From contig NW_026729349.1 in assembly GCF_030272615.1 (NCBI RefSeq), positions 1 to 25,000 on the forward strand: a stretch of DNA of 25,000 nucleotides. Reading direction: 5' to 3'. Below the pieces are notes generated by a model. The model did no database searches. It saw nothing but the letters and a program-made list of their open reading frames with translations, and was not told where the DNA came from. A program made the position numbers and the translations under genes. Positions 10,923 through 20,640 of the stretch are shown here, in pieces. The stretch's first letter is position 1, and every line of letters starts with the position of its first letter. This stretch comes from Cryptomeria japonica (Eukaryota > Streptophyta > Pinopsida > Cupressales > Cupressaceae).

Positions 10923-11039
10923 TAGTAGGATGAGAAAATTCAAAACACAGGAATCATATGCTCAGGGGGAGCTCTCACATTTTTGGTAACATTTTTGGAT
11001 ATCTTTTTGAAATTTCTCATGAGTGTTGCCATCAATGCC

Positions 11040-11050
11040 AAAGGGGGAGA
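11040..11050 (+). promoter_or_regulatory. LTR-adjacent polypurine tract
   Basis: AAAGGGGGAGA ends one base before the TGTTGG start of the 3' LTR, the position required for priming plus-strand DNA synthesis. The minus-strand element has the matching AAAGGAGGAGA at 12951-12961. Confidence 0.85.
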
Positions 11051-11110
11051 TTGTTGGCATATGGACACTCCAATGAGACATTGTGTGTGATTGAAGGTTT
11101 TGTCATTGAT

Positions 11111-11281
11111 GGCAACCTTGCAATCCTATGGCACCGGCAAGACATTATACTGACAAAGCATTACACAGGCAACCTTGCAATCCTATGGCACTGGCAAGAC
11201 ATTATACCGGCAAAGCATTACATAGGCAACCTTGCAATCCTATGGCACCGGCAAGACATTCTATCGATAAAGCATTATTCA
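11111..11281 (+). repeat. 57-bp tandem repeat x3 inside LTR U3
   Basis: Copies start at 11111, 11168 and 11225 with GGCAACCTTGCAATCCTATG and run 57 bp each with a few substitutions, several of them in CCGG or CG sites (CACCGG/CACTGG, ACCGGC/ATCGAT). They lie upstream of the TATA-like site in the LTR, where enhancer repeats are common. The open frames through them arise because 57 is a multiple of three and are not genes. Confidence 0.9.
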
Positions 11282-11442
11282 AGCAAGATAGTGCACTAGC
11301 ATTAGCAAGATCACTCTACACCAGCACCGGTACCGGCACAAAAGAAAATATGTATATCGGCACAAAGGCCAATAGGATTTTTGATATGTAATATTTTATT
11401 TATTATTGTAAGCCGACTTGGTAAATTGTAAAATGACTCTTG

Positions 11443-11452
11443 TATATAAAAG
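11443..11452 (+). promoter_or_regulatory. LTR TATA-like box
   Basis: TATATAAAAG, 391 bases from the LTR start, consistent with the core promoter of the LTR. The inverted LTR has TATATAAG at nearly the same distance (about 397 bases), which supports the call. Confidence 0.65.
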
Positions 11453-11979
11453 AGATCATTGTAGACATTTGTAGGAGATATATAGGAAGCATAAAGAAAA
11501 TTATTAGGCAGACCTAATGTGCGAATTGTAGGTCAAGGGTATATGTAAATAACAGAGCAAGAACCAGTACTGAATCTGGCATTGAAGATGCTATTGTAAA
11601 GTAGTACATATCATTGGATTAGCATAATCCTCATTGTAAGTCAGTGTGACTTCTTATTGAGCAGTGTGCTCTAGGCAGTTGGCCTTCCTGCATGTGCAGG
11701 CCCCTATTGTAAGTAATATTCTCTTATTGGCCAGTAAGTGAATATTGTGGGTCACAAATCCAACCAAGGTTTTTCCCACACTGAGTTTCCTCGTTAAACA
11801 TCTTTTGTTATGGTGTTCTTTTCATGTGGATGTTTTTGATTCTGTTAATTACATTAATTCTTGCATACCGATATACAGTTACTTTATGTTCTGCATGTTC
11901 TGTTTTAAGAAAATCTCATTACCGGTCAGATACTGATTCACCCCCCCCTCTCAGTATCTATGGGAACCCTAACAAAGAT

Positions 11980-12949
11980 CACTGAGATGGGGATGAATCA
12001 ATGATCTACCGGAAGTTAAAACCACAAACTTACTCTGTATCCATCAATTAGCAATGTATAGCAGAAAAAAACATAAACATGCATCTAAGAATACACAAAT
12101 CCACAACACCAAAAATTTTATGTGGAAACCTAGAAAGGGAAGAACCATGATGGGTCTACAACCCACAATATTCATATACTATGGCCAGGAGTACATAAAT
12201 ATTACATAGATGGGGAATTCACTTGCATTTAGGCTCACTGCCTAGAGTTCACTGCTCAAATAAAGTTGCGTGAAGAGCTACAACCCTGAGGGAAGTCTCA
12301 CTGAATTAAAATTTGATTACAATGAGTAAATGAAATGAACTCTTAATCAGTATATGACTATGCAAAAATGAGTTCTAGTAAGGCACTGAATCTATGACTA
12401 TCTTTGCTCTGCTGAATACTCTATTTCTATCTCAGTCAGCTACCGGTTGGTTTGAAAGAAAAATGCACATGTGAAACTGTTCTCAATCACACCAAAATAG
12501 ATCACCACATCTCTAACATAACAAAAATCAATCACCAAATCGATCTTATATATCCAGTCATAAAACAAAAGAAATCCCCTTCAAGTCAGCTTCAAGAGAT
12601 GTAACATGTAGCTCAAAGTTGGCTTCAATCTCGATCAAAACATAGCATCAGAACAAAATATTATAACGACACACCTCCTAAAGGTCTCCCATATCACCGA
12701 GATCAAAAAAAAAAAATTGAGAATATTGCAATCATTAGAAATCATTGCAGAGCAACACGTTACCAAAATACCCTTTTTTACCCTGTTTTACCGGTTAACT
12801 AGCTACTGGTTAACACCAACTTTTGGATAAGATGAATCACAACTATAAAATTGAACCACCACAAATATTTTCCATCAATGACAACCCTAAATAAATAATC
12901 AACCACTAGAAGTCACCTGAATTCACTAGATGAGTGTCAATTGCCAACA
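11980..12949 (-). repeat. 3' LTR of inverted element, end truncated
   Basis: On the minus strand it begins TGTTGGCAATTG at 12949, directly after the polypurine tract. It holds TATATAAG at 12552-12545 and the GTTTCCACATAAAATTTT motif common in Copia LTRs, and runs to CCCCATCTCAGTGATCT near 11980. The plus-strand LTR continues after the same motif with about 15 more bases to CCTAACA, which are missing here. A 12-base A run sits at 12705-12716 on the plus strand. Length about 970 bp. Confidence 0.75.
12545..12552 (-). promoter_or_regulatory. TATA-like box in inverted LTR
   Basis: TATATAAG on the minus strand, about 397 bases from the LTR start, the same relative position as the TATA-like site in the plus-strand LTR. 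Confidence 0.55.
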
Positions 12950-12950
12950 A

Positions 12951-12961
12951 TCTCCTCCTTT
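12951..12961 (-). promoter_or_regulatory. Polypurine tract of inverted element
   Basis: Minus-strand AAAGGAGGAGA, preceded by CATCAATGCC and followed one base later by TGTTGG. The flank matches the plus-strand element's tract. Confidence 0.8.
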
Positions 12962-13107
12962 GGCATTGATGGAAACACCTATGAAAAATGGCTAAGTGTT
13001 GAAACCTGTTCACTAGAGAAAAGAATAAAAGAATTACAAGTCTTCCCCTTAGATCAACAATCCAAGAATCTATACCACCATACTATACACTCTATATACA
13101 TTTTTCA

Positions 13108-13125
13108 CCTCATCTCTCCCCTTTT
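13108..13125 (-). promoter_or_regulatory. Second, upstream purine tract
   Basis: Minus-strand AAAAGGGGAGAGATGAGG, preceded by TTTGGCATTGCTGTC. It mirrors the duplicated tract of the plus-strand element (about 130-155 bases upstream of the LTR-adjacent tract in both). Confidence 0.5.
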
Positions 13126-13179
13126 GACAGCAATGCCAAAGATGGGATGCTGCCAAAAACTGATATACAAATGAATATT

Positions 13180-15617
13180 TTACAAATATTTGAATAGGTC
13201 AGCATAAATAGTCTTCAAAAATCCCAGATGGGTATCCCACCCATTCTTTAGGTTATCCAAAATTGTAATAAATGCATTGAATACAATGGAATGAATTTTT
13301 AACTCTCTTAAGATTGATGGGACAGGTTGAGCCATTTCCTTCATACAATCCACTTTATTGCTCAGCATAGTATCTATCTAGACAACAATCAGGTTTCGGA
13401 GCGCACCCACTCTCCTCAAAATTTTCTCCTTATTAGCTTGAAAACTAGAGATCTGATCATTCAAAGCTATGATTTTTCCTTCAATCCTCTTGTTTAGAGT
13501 TACATTAGGATCAAATGATTGTGAGATACTTGTGAACTTTCCCTGGTAGTCATTTATTTTATTATCAATGTCAATAATGAATTCGGGCAAAATGAGACAA
13601 GATTTGTATAGTTTACCGACTTTTGATAATGTGTCAGAAATGGTTTGTAGTCTTTTATTCAATGGCACCTTATGATCCTCAATCATCTTCAAGAATGTTT
13701 TCTTTATAACTTTCTTAAATCTATTCAAAACCTTTTGAGTAGCCGTCTTTTCCAAAGAATCAAAATTGATATTTACATTGTTAATCAATTGAATCAATTT
13801 ACCAAAGGGGCTGTTATTTGAATCTAGTTGTACATTTGTAGCCACCTTCTGCAAGACATCAATGGACATCAAAATTAACTTTTTATCTTCAATTTCATAT
13901 TTCACCACATCTTAGCTAGCTTGATCTTAGACTATAGCAACAAGCATAAGCTTATCTATGGGAAATAACTTTCCAAGATCAACTAACCCTTCAAGATTGA
14001 ATTGGAGTGAAATCCCTGTTATCGGAGGAGTGGCAATTGTTGGATTGTCTATGCCTTTGCCTCTATCCTCCTTAGTTTTCTCATCTTTTCTATACTTAGC
14101 ATCCTTTTGTTGAATCTTAGGGGCTGCAGTGTTGTCAAACATAGGAGGATATTCACTAGTCTCAACATCAACTATGGTGTTACCTTGGCCTTTCGGTTGA
14201 TCCTCAGGCTGAGTTTCAACCTTTTGACTTCCAGATTCACCTAGCTTGTATTTCGGCTGAGATGGTTTAAAGGCATCTTTATACAAAGGGTCATTCTAAA
14301 TGATCTTCTTCCAAATTTCCTCTACTTCTTTTCTCACCTCCTCAACGTTACCAATCATTAACCTATTTATTTTGTTTTTGCTTCTAAATTCCTTTTTGTT
14401 GGCTTCTTCAATAAATATGTTAACTTCTTCATGAGTTATACATGTCCATCTCTTTACAGGTTCTCTCTATTTCATCTCTCTATCCATTTTACTCGCATTC
14501 ATCCTTCTAGCATCTATAATACTGTATAGGTCCTTTGGAATGGACTTCTATAACTCAATCAATGTCTTACTAAAATTGTGTAAATACAATACTTCCGCTT
14601 CCTCTACTTTTCTTTGAACACTATCATCAAAATTGTCAAAATTGTCTTGAAGATTCTTCAAATTCCCATCCACTAAGATCTTATCAATCAATTGATCTGC
14701 TGATAGTGGAGGAATTATTGTATACTTACCTTCTATATTACCAGATTTTAGGTCCTTGTCCAACTAACTTTTGACCTATCTTCTTCTTTGAGGTCTTCTG
14801 AAGGGAGCAGGGTCAGACTTTGTCTTTTTGCTGGGCTGCGCTGCATCGATTAAGGCTTCTGCACCTGTCAAACAAATTCACCCTTATTCTTCACTCTTCT
14901 TGCCTCTTCCTTAGATTCCATTTCTAAGGCCACTAGAGATACAACAACATAATTTCTTTTAGGTTTTTCTTTTTTTTTTAGCACACCTTTTTTGGATGGG
15001 GTAGGCTTTGTGGGTTGTGCCATCAGAGCAAGAGAAAACTTATTTGCCTCCTTCTGAGCATATTTTTCTATGGCCTTCTTCACCTCCTCCTTGGTGAAGC
15101 CCATATGAGAAGCTACTTCTTTTTCCATCTTGGTTAACTTTCTCTTCCAGGGAGGGGTAGTAAACTATTGGTGCAAACTAAGATCCATCTCCTTAAATGT
15201 CCCAAATCTCCCTGCCTTGGGATCCATCGGTTGACTCAGGAGATGTTGTGTATAAGCTTCAAGTGTAATGGAACCAACTTCATACCCCATGGGCATGATC
15301 CAGACAATTTGGGGCTCCACTGCTTCCATTAGGCATTGATCCTTGTCCACCATGAAGTAGATGGTTTTCTCATACTTCTCTACCACCTCCTTAGGAATCC
15401 TTTCCATGTTCTTCATTGAGGCTTGGAAGGTTTTGAAGTATCCCCAGAGGGCAAATATCCTCATAGTAGCATCACCAATTCCCCATAGACCTTTCTTGAT
15501 CTACATGGCCATCGGTCTGTCATAGACCCATTGGACCTTGGGGTGAACTCACAATAATGGTTCCCACTTTTTCCAATGAACAAAGCTGGCAGAAGGTCAG
15601 GAAAAAGATTTTACTAA
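13180..15617 (-). pseudogene. Coiled-coil retroelement ORF, inverted relative
   Basis: Unknown function; diverged relative of the plus-strand ORF at 8704-10861, with more of the N-terminus kept. From the N-terminal side: a Trp-rich segment (IKKGLWGIGDATMRIFALWG, about 15500-15440), the MGYEVG region, a Lys-rich block near 14960-14990, a region with IPKDLYSIIDARR (about 14540), a Gln/Pro/Asp-rich linker (14280-14100) and long helices to the stop at 13180. The N-terminal frame holds TGA 15597, TGA 15549, TAG 15501, TAG 15165 and TGA 14868; after a frame change between 14870 and 14763 one frame runs to the end with TAG 14548, 14467, 14296, TAA 13927, TAA 13912 and TAG 13378. Nearly all are explicable as CAG, CAA or CGA with C-to-T change. 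No membrane helix or enzyme motif is clear. Confidence 0.7.
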
Positions 15618-15891
15618 GGTTTGAATGAACTGGGGGTGTTCGAGTGAACCACCCTAGAGGGTCCAATTGAACCCACCAGCAGATCCAGGTTTGATCGAAC
15701 CCCAGATAGATATGTGGGTTCGATCGAACCCAATAAAATATTTAGTTTTATCGAGTTCGATAAAACCCCCTGTTCGATTGAACCCATTAAAAAATTATTA
15801 TTTTTTAAATCTCTATAAAAGCCAAAAATGATAGTTAAACTATCATTTTCAATTTTGGAGTTTACTATGTAGAGGGGGTTAGAGTGAACCC
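15618..15891. repeat. Cluster of GGTTCGATCGAACC-type palindromes
   Basis: Eight related short inverted repeats in 274 bases: 15618-15630, 15638-15649, 15661-15674, 15688-15703, 15716-15731, 15745-15766, 15772-15785 and 15876-15891. The copy at 15716-15731 is a perfect 16-bp palindrome (GGGTTCGATCGAACCC). The one at 15745-15766 has 10-bp arms (GTTTTATCGA) around 2 bases. The others keep the outer GTT/AAC and vary within. Spacing is irregular (12-105 bases). No gene is visible here. This may be a binding-site cluster, or the leader of the inverted element. Confidence 0.75.
15814..15849 (+). promoter_or_regulatory. TATA-like site plus perfect hairpin
   Basis: TATAAAAG at 15814-15821 is followed by a perfect inverted repeat at 15825-15849 with 12-bp arms (AAAATGATAGTT) around a single base. 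It lies within the palindrome cluster. No open reading frame follows on the plus strand, so any promoter role is speculative; the hairpin itself is seen directly. Confidence 0.5.
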
Positions 15892-16514
15892 TATGTCAGC
15901 ATTACGTCATCGTGCCTTGTCAGCAACAGTCAACGCTTCTCATCTTTTAGCTTTCGACCTACATTATTTCAGGTGCACAAAATAAGCTTTTTTTTGTTTA
16001 ATAATGTTATTTTTCTTTTATTTATTTTTAATTAAATTCATTTAAAAATTAGTAAATAATTTGTTTTTTAAATTAAATAACTGTATATTTTTATTTTTTT
16101 CAGCATTTTAGGAAAACGTTAACAAAAACTAAGAAAACATATCTATACTAAAATTTTCAAACTTAGAAAAACATCAGAAATTGTTTAGAAAAACATTAAA
16201 AAATTAAATCTTAGAAAAAATGTTAGAAAACTTAATTTAATGTCTTAATTTAACATCAATTTGTTTTTTAAATTAAATAACTCTATATGTATTATTTTAT
16301 TCAACTTTTTAAAAAACTGTAATGAAAAACTAAGGTAGTAAATTAAAACTTACAAAAACATTAAGAAAAACATTAGCAAAATTAAAAATTAGAAAAATGT
16401 TAGAAAACTAAATATAATAAATTAAACTGTTAGAAAAAATAAATAATAAATTTAAATTAAAAAAACATTATAAAACTTAGATAATAAATTTAAACAAATT
16501 AGACAAAATATAAC
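15892..16514. repeat. AT-rich flank with TTAGAAAAACATTA-like repeats
   Basis: From about 15970 the sequence is strongly AT-rich. A 22-bp exact match occurs at 16061-16082 and 16261-16282, within a weaker ~80-bp direct repeat offset by 200 bases. A short word near TTAGAAAAACATTA recurs roughly ten times between 16160 and 16505. Two TGTCAGCA-like words lie at 15893-15935. No gene is seen. Confidence 0.7.
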
Positions 16515-17044
16515 CTCTGTGACCCCTTTTCACATCCTATTACACACACAACATGACCCCTTAGGACCCCTTAAGACCACATATGCCCATGATGACACTA
16601 TATAACCCCTTAGGACCATAGAGGATCACATAGTGTCATAAGTGGTCATATGTGGTCCTAAGAGGTCATGCATGTGTTAACACATGTGTGGCCACTTAGG
16701 ACCACATATGACCCCTTATAACATACTAGTGTATACGACATACCCCTTAGGATCACATAGTGTCTTAAGGGGTCATATGTGGTCCTAAGGGGTCACGCAT
16801 GTGTTCTAACACATGCCAAACCTCTTACGACCACATATGACCTCTTATAACATCTTAGTGTGTACAACATACCCCTTAGGATCACATAGTGTCCTAAGGG
16901 GTCATATGTGGCCATAAGGAGTCACGCATGTGTTCTAACACATGCGTGAACCCTTAGGACCACATATGACCCCTTATAAAATTATAGTGTGTATGACATA
17001 CCTCTTAGGATCACATAGTGTCTTAAGGGGTCATATGTGGTCCT

Positions 17045-17190
17045 AAGTGACCACACTTGTGAACCTAAGGGGTATGACCCCTTCGGACCACATGTGACCC
17101 CTTAGGACACTATGTGATCCTAAGGGGTATGTCGTACACACTAGGATTTTATAAGGGGTCATATGTGGTCCTAAGGGTTCACGCATGTGC
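17045..17190. repeat. Inverted block in satellite, first
   Basis: The asymmetric spacer appears reversed (GTATGTCGTACACACTAGG at 17128-17146) relative to the surrounding units, so at least one unit is flipped. The flanks are hairpin arms, which would make such flips easy. Confidence 0.8.
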
Positions 17191-20100
17191 AACCCATTAT
17201 AAAACCCTAGTGTGTATGGCATACCCCTTATAACATCCTAGTGTGTACAACAGGATCACAAAGTGTCGTAAGGGGTCATATGTTGTCCTAAGGCATCACA
17301 CATGTGTTCAAACACATACGTGATCCCTTAGGACCACATATGACCCCTTATAAAATCATAGTCTATACAACATACCCCTTAGGATTACATAGTGTCCTAA
17401 GGGATCATATGTGGTCCTAAGCAGTCACGCATGTGTTCTAACACATGCTTGATCCCTTACGACCACATATGACCCCTTATAACATCCTAGTGTGTACAAC
17501 ATACCCGTTACGATCCCATAGTGCCCAAAGGGGTCATATGTGGTCACAAGGGGTCACACATGTGTTCTAACACATGTGTGACCTCTTAGGACCACATATG
17601 ACCCCTTATAACATCCTATTGTGTAGGACATACCCCATGAGATCACATAGTGTCCTAAGGAGTCATATGTGGTTGTCAAGGGTCACGCATGTGTTCTAGC
17701 ACATGTTTGACCCCTTAGAACTACATATGACCCCTTATAAAATCCTAGTGTGTATGACAGACCCCTTAGTCCATCACATAGTGTCATAAGTGGTCATATG
17801 TAGTCTGAAGGGGCCACGCATGTGTTCTAACACATGTGTGACCCCTTCAGACCACATATGACCCCTTATAACATCCTAGTGTGTACGACATACACTTTAA
17901 GATCACATAGTGTCTTTAGGGGTCATATGTGGTCCTAAGGGGTGACGCATGTGTTCTAACACATGATGTGTGACCCCATAGAACTACACATGACCCCTTA
18001 TAAAATTCTAGTGTGTACGACATACCTCTTAGCCCATCACATAATGTCCTAAGGGGTCATAAGGTCCAGTCACACATGTGTGACCCCTTAGGACCACATA
18101 TGACTGCTTATAACATCCTAGTGTGTACAACATACCCCTTAAGATCACATAGTGTCCTAAGGGGTCATATGTGATCATAAGAGGTCACGTATGTGTTCTA
18201 ACACATGTCTAACACCTTAGGACAACATATGACCCCTAATAACATCCTAGTATGTACGACATACCCCTAAAAATCAAATAGTGTCCTAGGGGGTCATATG
18301 TGGTCATAAGAGGTCACACATGTGTTCTAACACATGTGTGGCCCTTTAGGACTACATATGAACCCTTATAACATCCTACTATGTATGACATACCCCTTAA
18401 GATAAAATAGTGTCTTAAGGGGTCATATGTAGTCTTAAGGGTTCACGCATGTGTTAGAACACATTGTGATCCCTTACAACCACATGTGACCCCTTATAAC
18501 ATCCTTGTGTGTATGAAATATGCCTTAAGATCACATAGTGTCCTAAGGGGTCACACATGTGTACTTCTAACATATGCTTGACCCCTTACAACCATATATG
18601 ACCCCTTATAACATTCTATTGTGTACGAAATACATAGTAAGATCACATAGTGTCCTAAGGGGTCACACATGTTTTCTAACATATGCTTGACCCCTTATGA
18701 CCACATATGACCCCTTATAACATTCTATTATCTACGAAATACCCCTTAAGATCACATAGTGTCCTAAGGGATCATATATGGTCACAAGGGGGAACACATA
18801 TGTTCTAACACATGCAGGACCCCTTAGAATCACACATGACCCCTTATAAAATCCTAGTGTGTAAGAAATACCCCTTAGTCCATCACAAAGTGTCCTAAAG
18901 GGTCATATGTAGTCATGACCCCTTAGAACCATAGATGACCCCTTATAACATCCTAGTGTATACAACATACCCCTTAGGATTGCATAGTGTCCTCAGGGGT
19001 CGTATGTGGTCCTAAGGGACCTCACACATGTGTTCTAATACATGTGTGACCCCTTACAACCACATATGACTCCTTATAACATCCTAGTGTGTACAACATA
19101 CCCCTTACAATCACATAGTGTCCTAAGGGGTCATATGTGGTCATAAGGGCTCACGGATGTGTTCTAATACATTTGTGACCCATTGGGACCACATATGACC
19201 TCTTATAACATCCTAGTGTGTACACCATACCCCTTAAGATCACATAGTGTCCTAAGGTGTCATATATGGTCATAAGGGGCTACGCATGTATTCTAACATA
19301 TTCCTGACCCCTTATAACATCCTAGTGTGTACGACATACCCCTTATTATCACATAGTGTCCTAAGGGGTCATATGTGTTCATAAGGGGTCATGCATGTGT
19401 TCTAACACATGTGTGAGCCCTTATAACCGCATATGACCCCTTATAAAATCCTAGTATATACGACATACCCTTAGTCCATCACATAGTGTCCTAAGGGGTC
19501 ATATGTGGTGCTGAGGGGTCACACATGTGTTCTAACACATGGGTGACCCCTTAGGACCACATATAGTCCCTTATAACATCCTTGTGTGTACAACATACCC
19601 CTTAATATCACATAGTGTTCTAAGGGGTCATATGCAGACCTAAGAAGTCACACATGTGTTCTAACACATGCATGACCCCTTAGAACCATGTATGATCCCT
19701 TATAAGATCCTTGTGAGTGTGACATACACCTTAGTCCATCACATAGAGTCCTAAGGGGTCAAGGCATGGTCACACATGTGTTAACACATGTGTGACCCCT
19801 TAGGACCACATATGACCCCTTATAACATCCTAGTGTGTACCACATACCTCTTACGATAACATAGTGTCATAAGGGCTCACGTGTGTGTTCTAACATGTGC
19901 TTAACCCTTTATGACCACATATGATCCCTTATAACATCCTAGTGTGTACGATATACCCCTTAAGATGACATACTATCAAAAGGGGTCATATGTGGCCATA
20001 AGGTGTCTCACATGTGTTCTAACACATGTGTGACCACTTAGAACTACATATGACCCCTTATAAAATCTGAGTGTGTATGACATACCCCTTAGTCCATCAC

Positions 20101-20540
20101 ATAGTGTCCTAAGGGGTCATTTTTTTTCCTAATACATACGTGACCCCTTAGGACCATATATGAACCCTTATAACATCCTAGTGTATACTACATATCGTTT
20201 AGGATCACATAGTGTCCTAAGGGGTCATATGTGGTCCTAAGGGACCTCACGAATGTCTTCTAACACATGAGTGACTGCTTACGACCACACATGTTCCATT
20301 ATAACATCCTAGTGTGTACAACATACCCCTTAGGATCACATAGTGTCCTAAGGGGTCATATGTGATCATAAGTGGTCACACATGTGTTCTAATACATGTG
20401 TGACCCCTTAGGACCACATATGACCCCTTATAACATCCTAGTGTGTATGAAGTACCCCTTTAGATCACATAGAGTCCTAAGGGGTCATATTTGGTCCTAA
20501 GGGGGACCATGCATGTGTTATAACACATTCATGACCCCTT

Positions 20541-20640
20541 AGAATACTATGTGATCATAAGGGGTATGTCATATATAGTAGGATTTTATAAGGGGTCATA
20601 TGTGGTCCTAAGGTCTCATGTATGTATTAGAACATGTGCG
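20541..20640. repeat. Inverted block in satellite, second
   Basis: Reversed spacer at about 20560-20590 (GGGGTATGTCATATATAGTA, then GGATTTTATAAGG) between forward units. Confidence 0.75.

Larger units (their letters stand above)
8704..11974 (+). mobile_element. 5'-truncated Copia/Sirevirus-like element, 3' half
   Basis: Contains a coiled-coil coding region, three G-rich purine tracts and a complete 3' LTR, but no 5' LTR, gag or pol. The LTR begins TGTTGG directly after a polypurine tract and ends CCTAACA, giving the expected TG...CA ends. LTR features such as a GTTTTTCCC and GTTTCC pair and a C-run near the end are in the style of plant Copia LTRs. Known Sireviruses (a Copia lineage) have an extra env-like, coiled-coil ORF between pol and the 3' LTR, repeated polypurine tracts and palindromic LTR motifs; all three are matched here in form. 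A non-autonomous element coding only this protein is the main alternative. The 5' end is lost at the join with the Ty3 element. Confidence 0.6.
11052..11974 (+). repeat. 3' LTR, plus-strand Copia-like element (923 bp)
   Basis: Starts TGTTGGCA after the polypurine tract and ends CCTAACA, so the termini form TGTT...AACA. A TATA-like TATATAAAAG lies at 11443-11452, 391 bases in. Three tandem 57-bp units occupy 11111-11281. Several ACCGG/CCGGT words occur in the first 280 bases. A run of eight C stands at 11941-11948 near the end. Its partner 5' LTR is not in the window. Segments such as GAGCAGTG with CTAGGCAGT and GAATATTGTGGGT are shared with the inverted LTR next door, but overall the two are clearly diverged, so they belong to related families, not one recent insertion. 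Confidence 0.85.
11980..15617 (-). mobile_element. Related Copia-like element in inverted orientation
   Basis: On the minus strand it reads: coiled-coil coding region (15617 to 13180), a purine-rich tract (13125-13108), an LTR-adjacent polypurine tract (12961-12951) and a 3' LTR (12949 to about 11980). It has the same order as the plus-strand element at 8704-11974, and its proteins share motifs, but both LTR and protein are diverged. No gag, pol or 5' LTR is seen; beyond 15617 the sequence changes to a palindrome-rich stretch. The LTR end is cut about 15 bases short at the tail-to-tail join. Confidence 0.6.

Noticed and set aside
10958-11391. Open frames with a 19-residue repeated peptide
   Set aside because: They translate the 57-bp LTR repeats upstream of the LTR TATA-like site and have no other protein features.
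8701-11979. AAGAT at 8701-8705 and again at 11975-11979 as a target-site duplication
   Set aside because: The 5-base match sits at the right distance, but there is no 5' LTR after the first copy, and the sequence after the second does not resume the Ty3 element. It is probably chance.
15618-15891. tRNA gene or tRNA-derived SINE, because GGTTCGA resembles the B box
   Set aside because: The following bases do not fit the B-box consensus, no A box lies upstream at the right distance, and the words are palindromes repeated many times.
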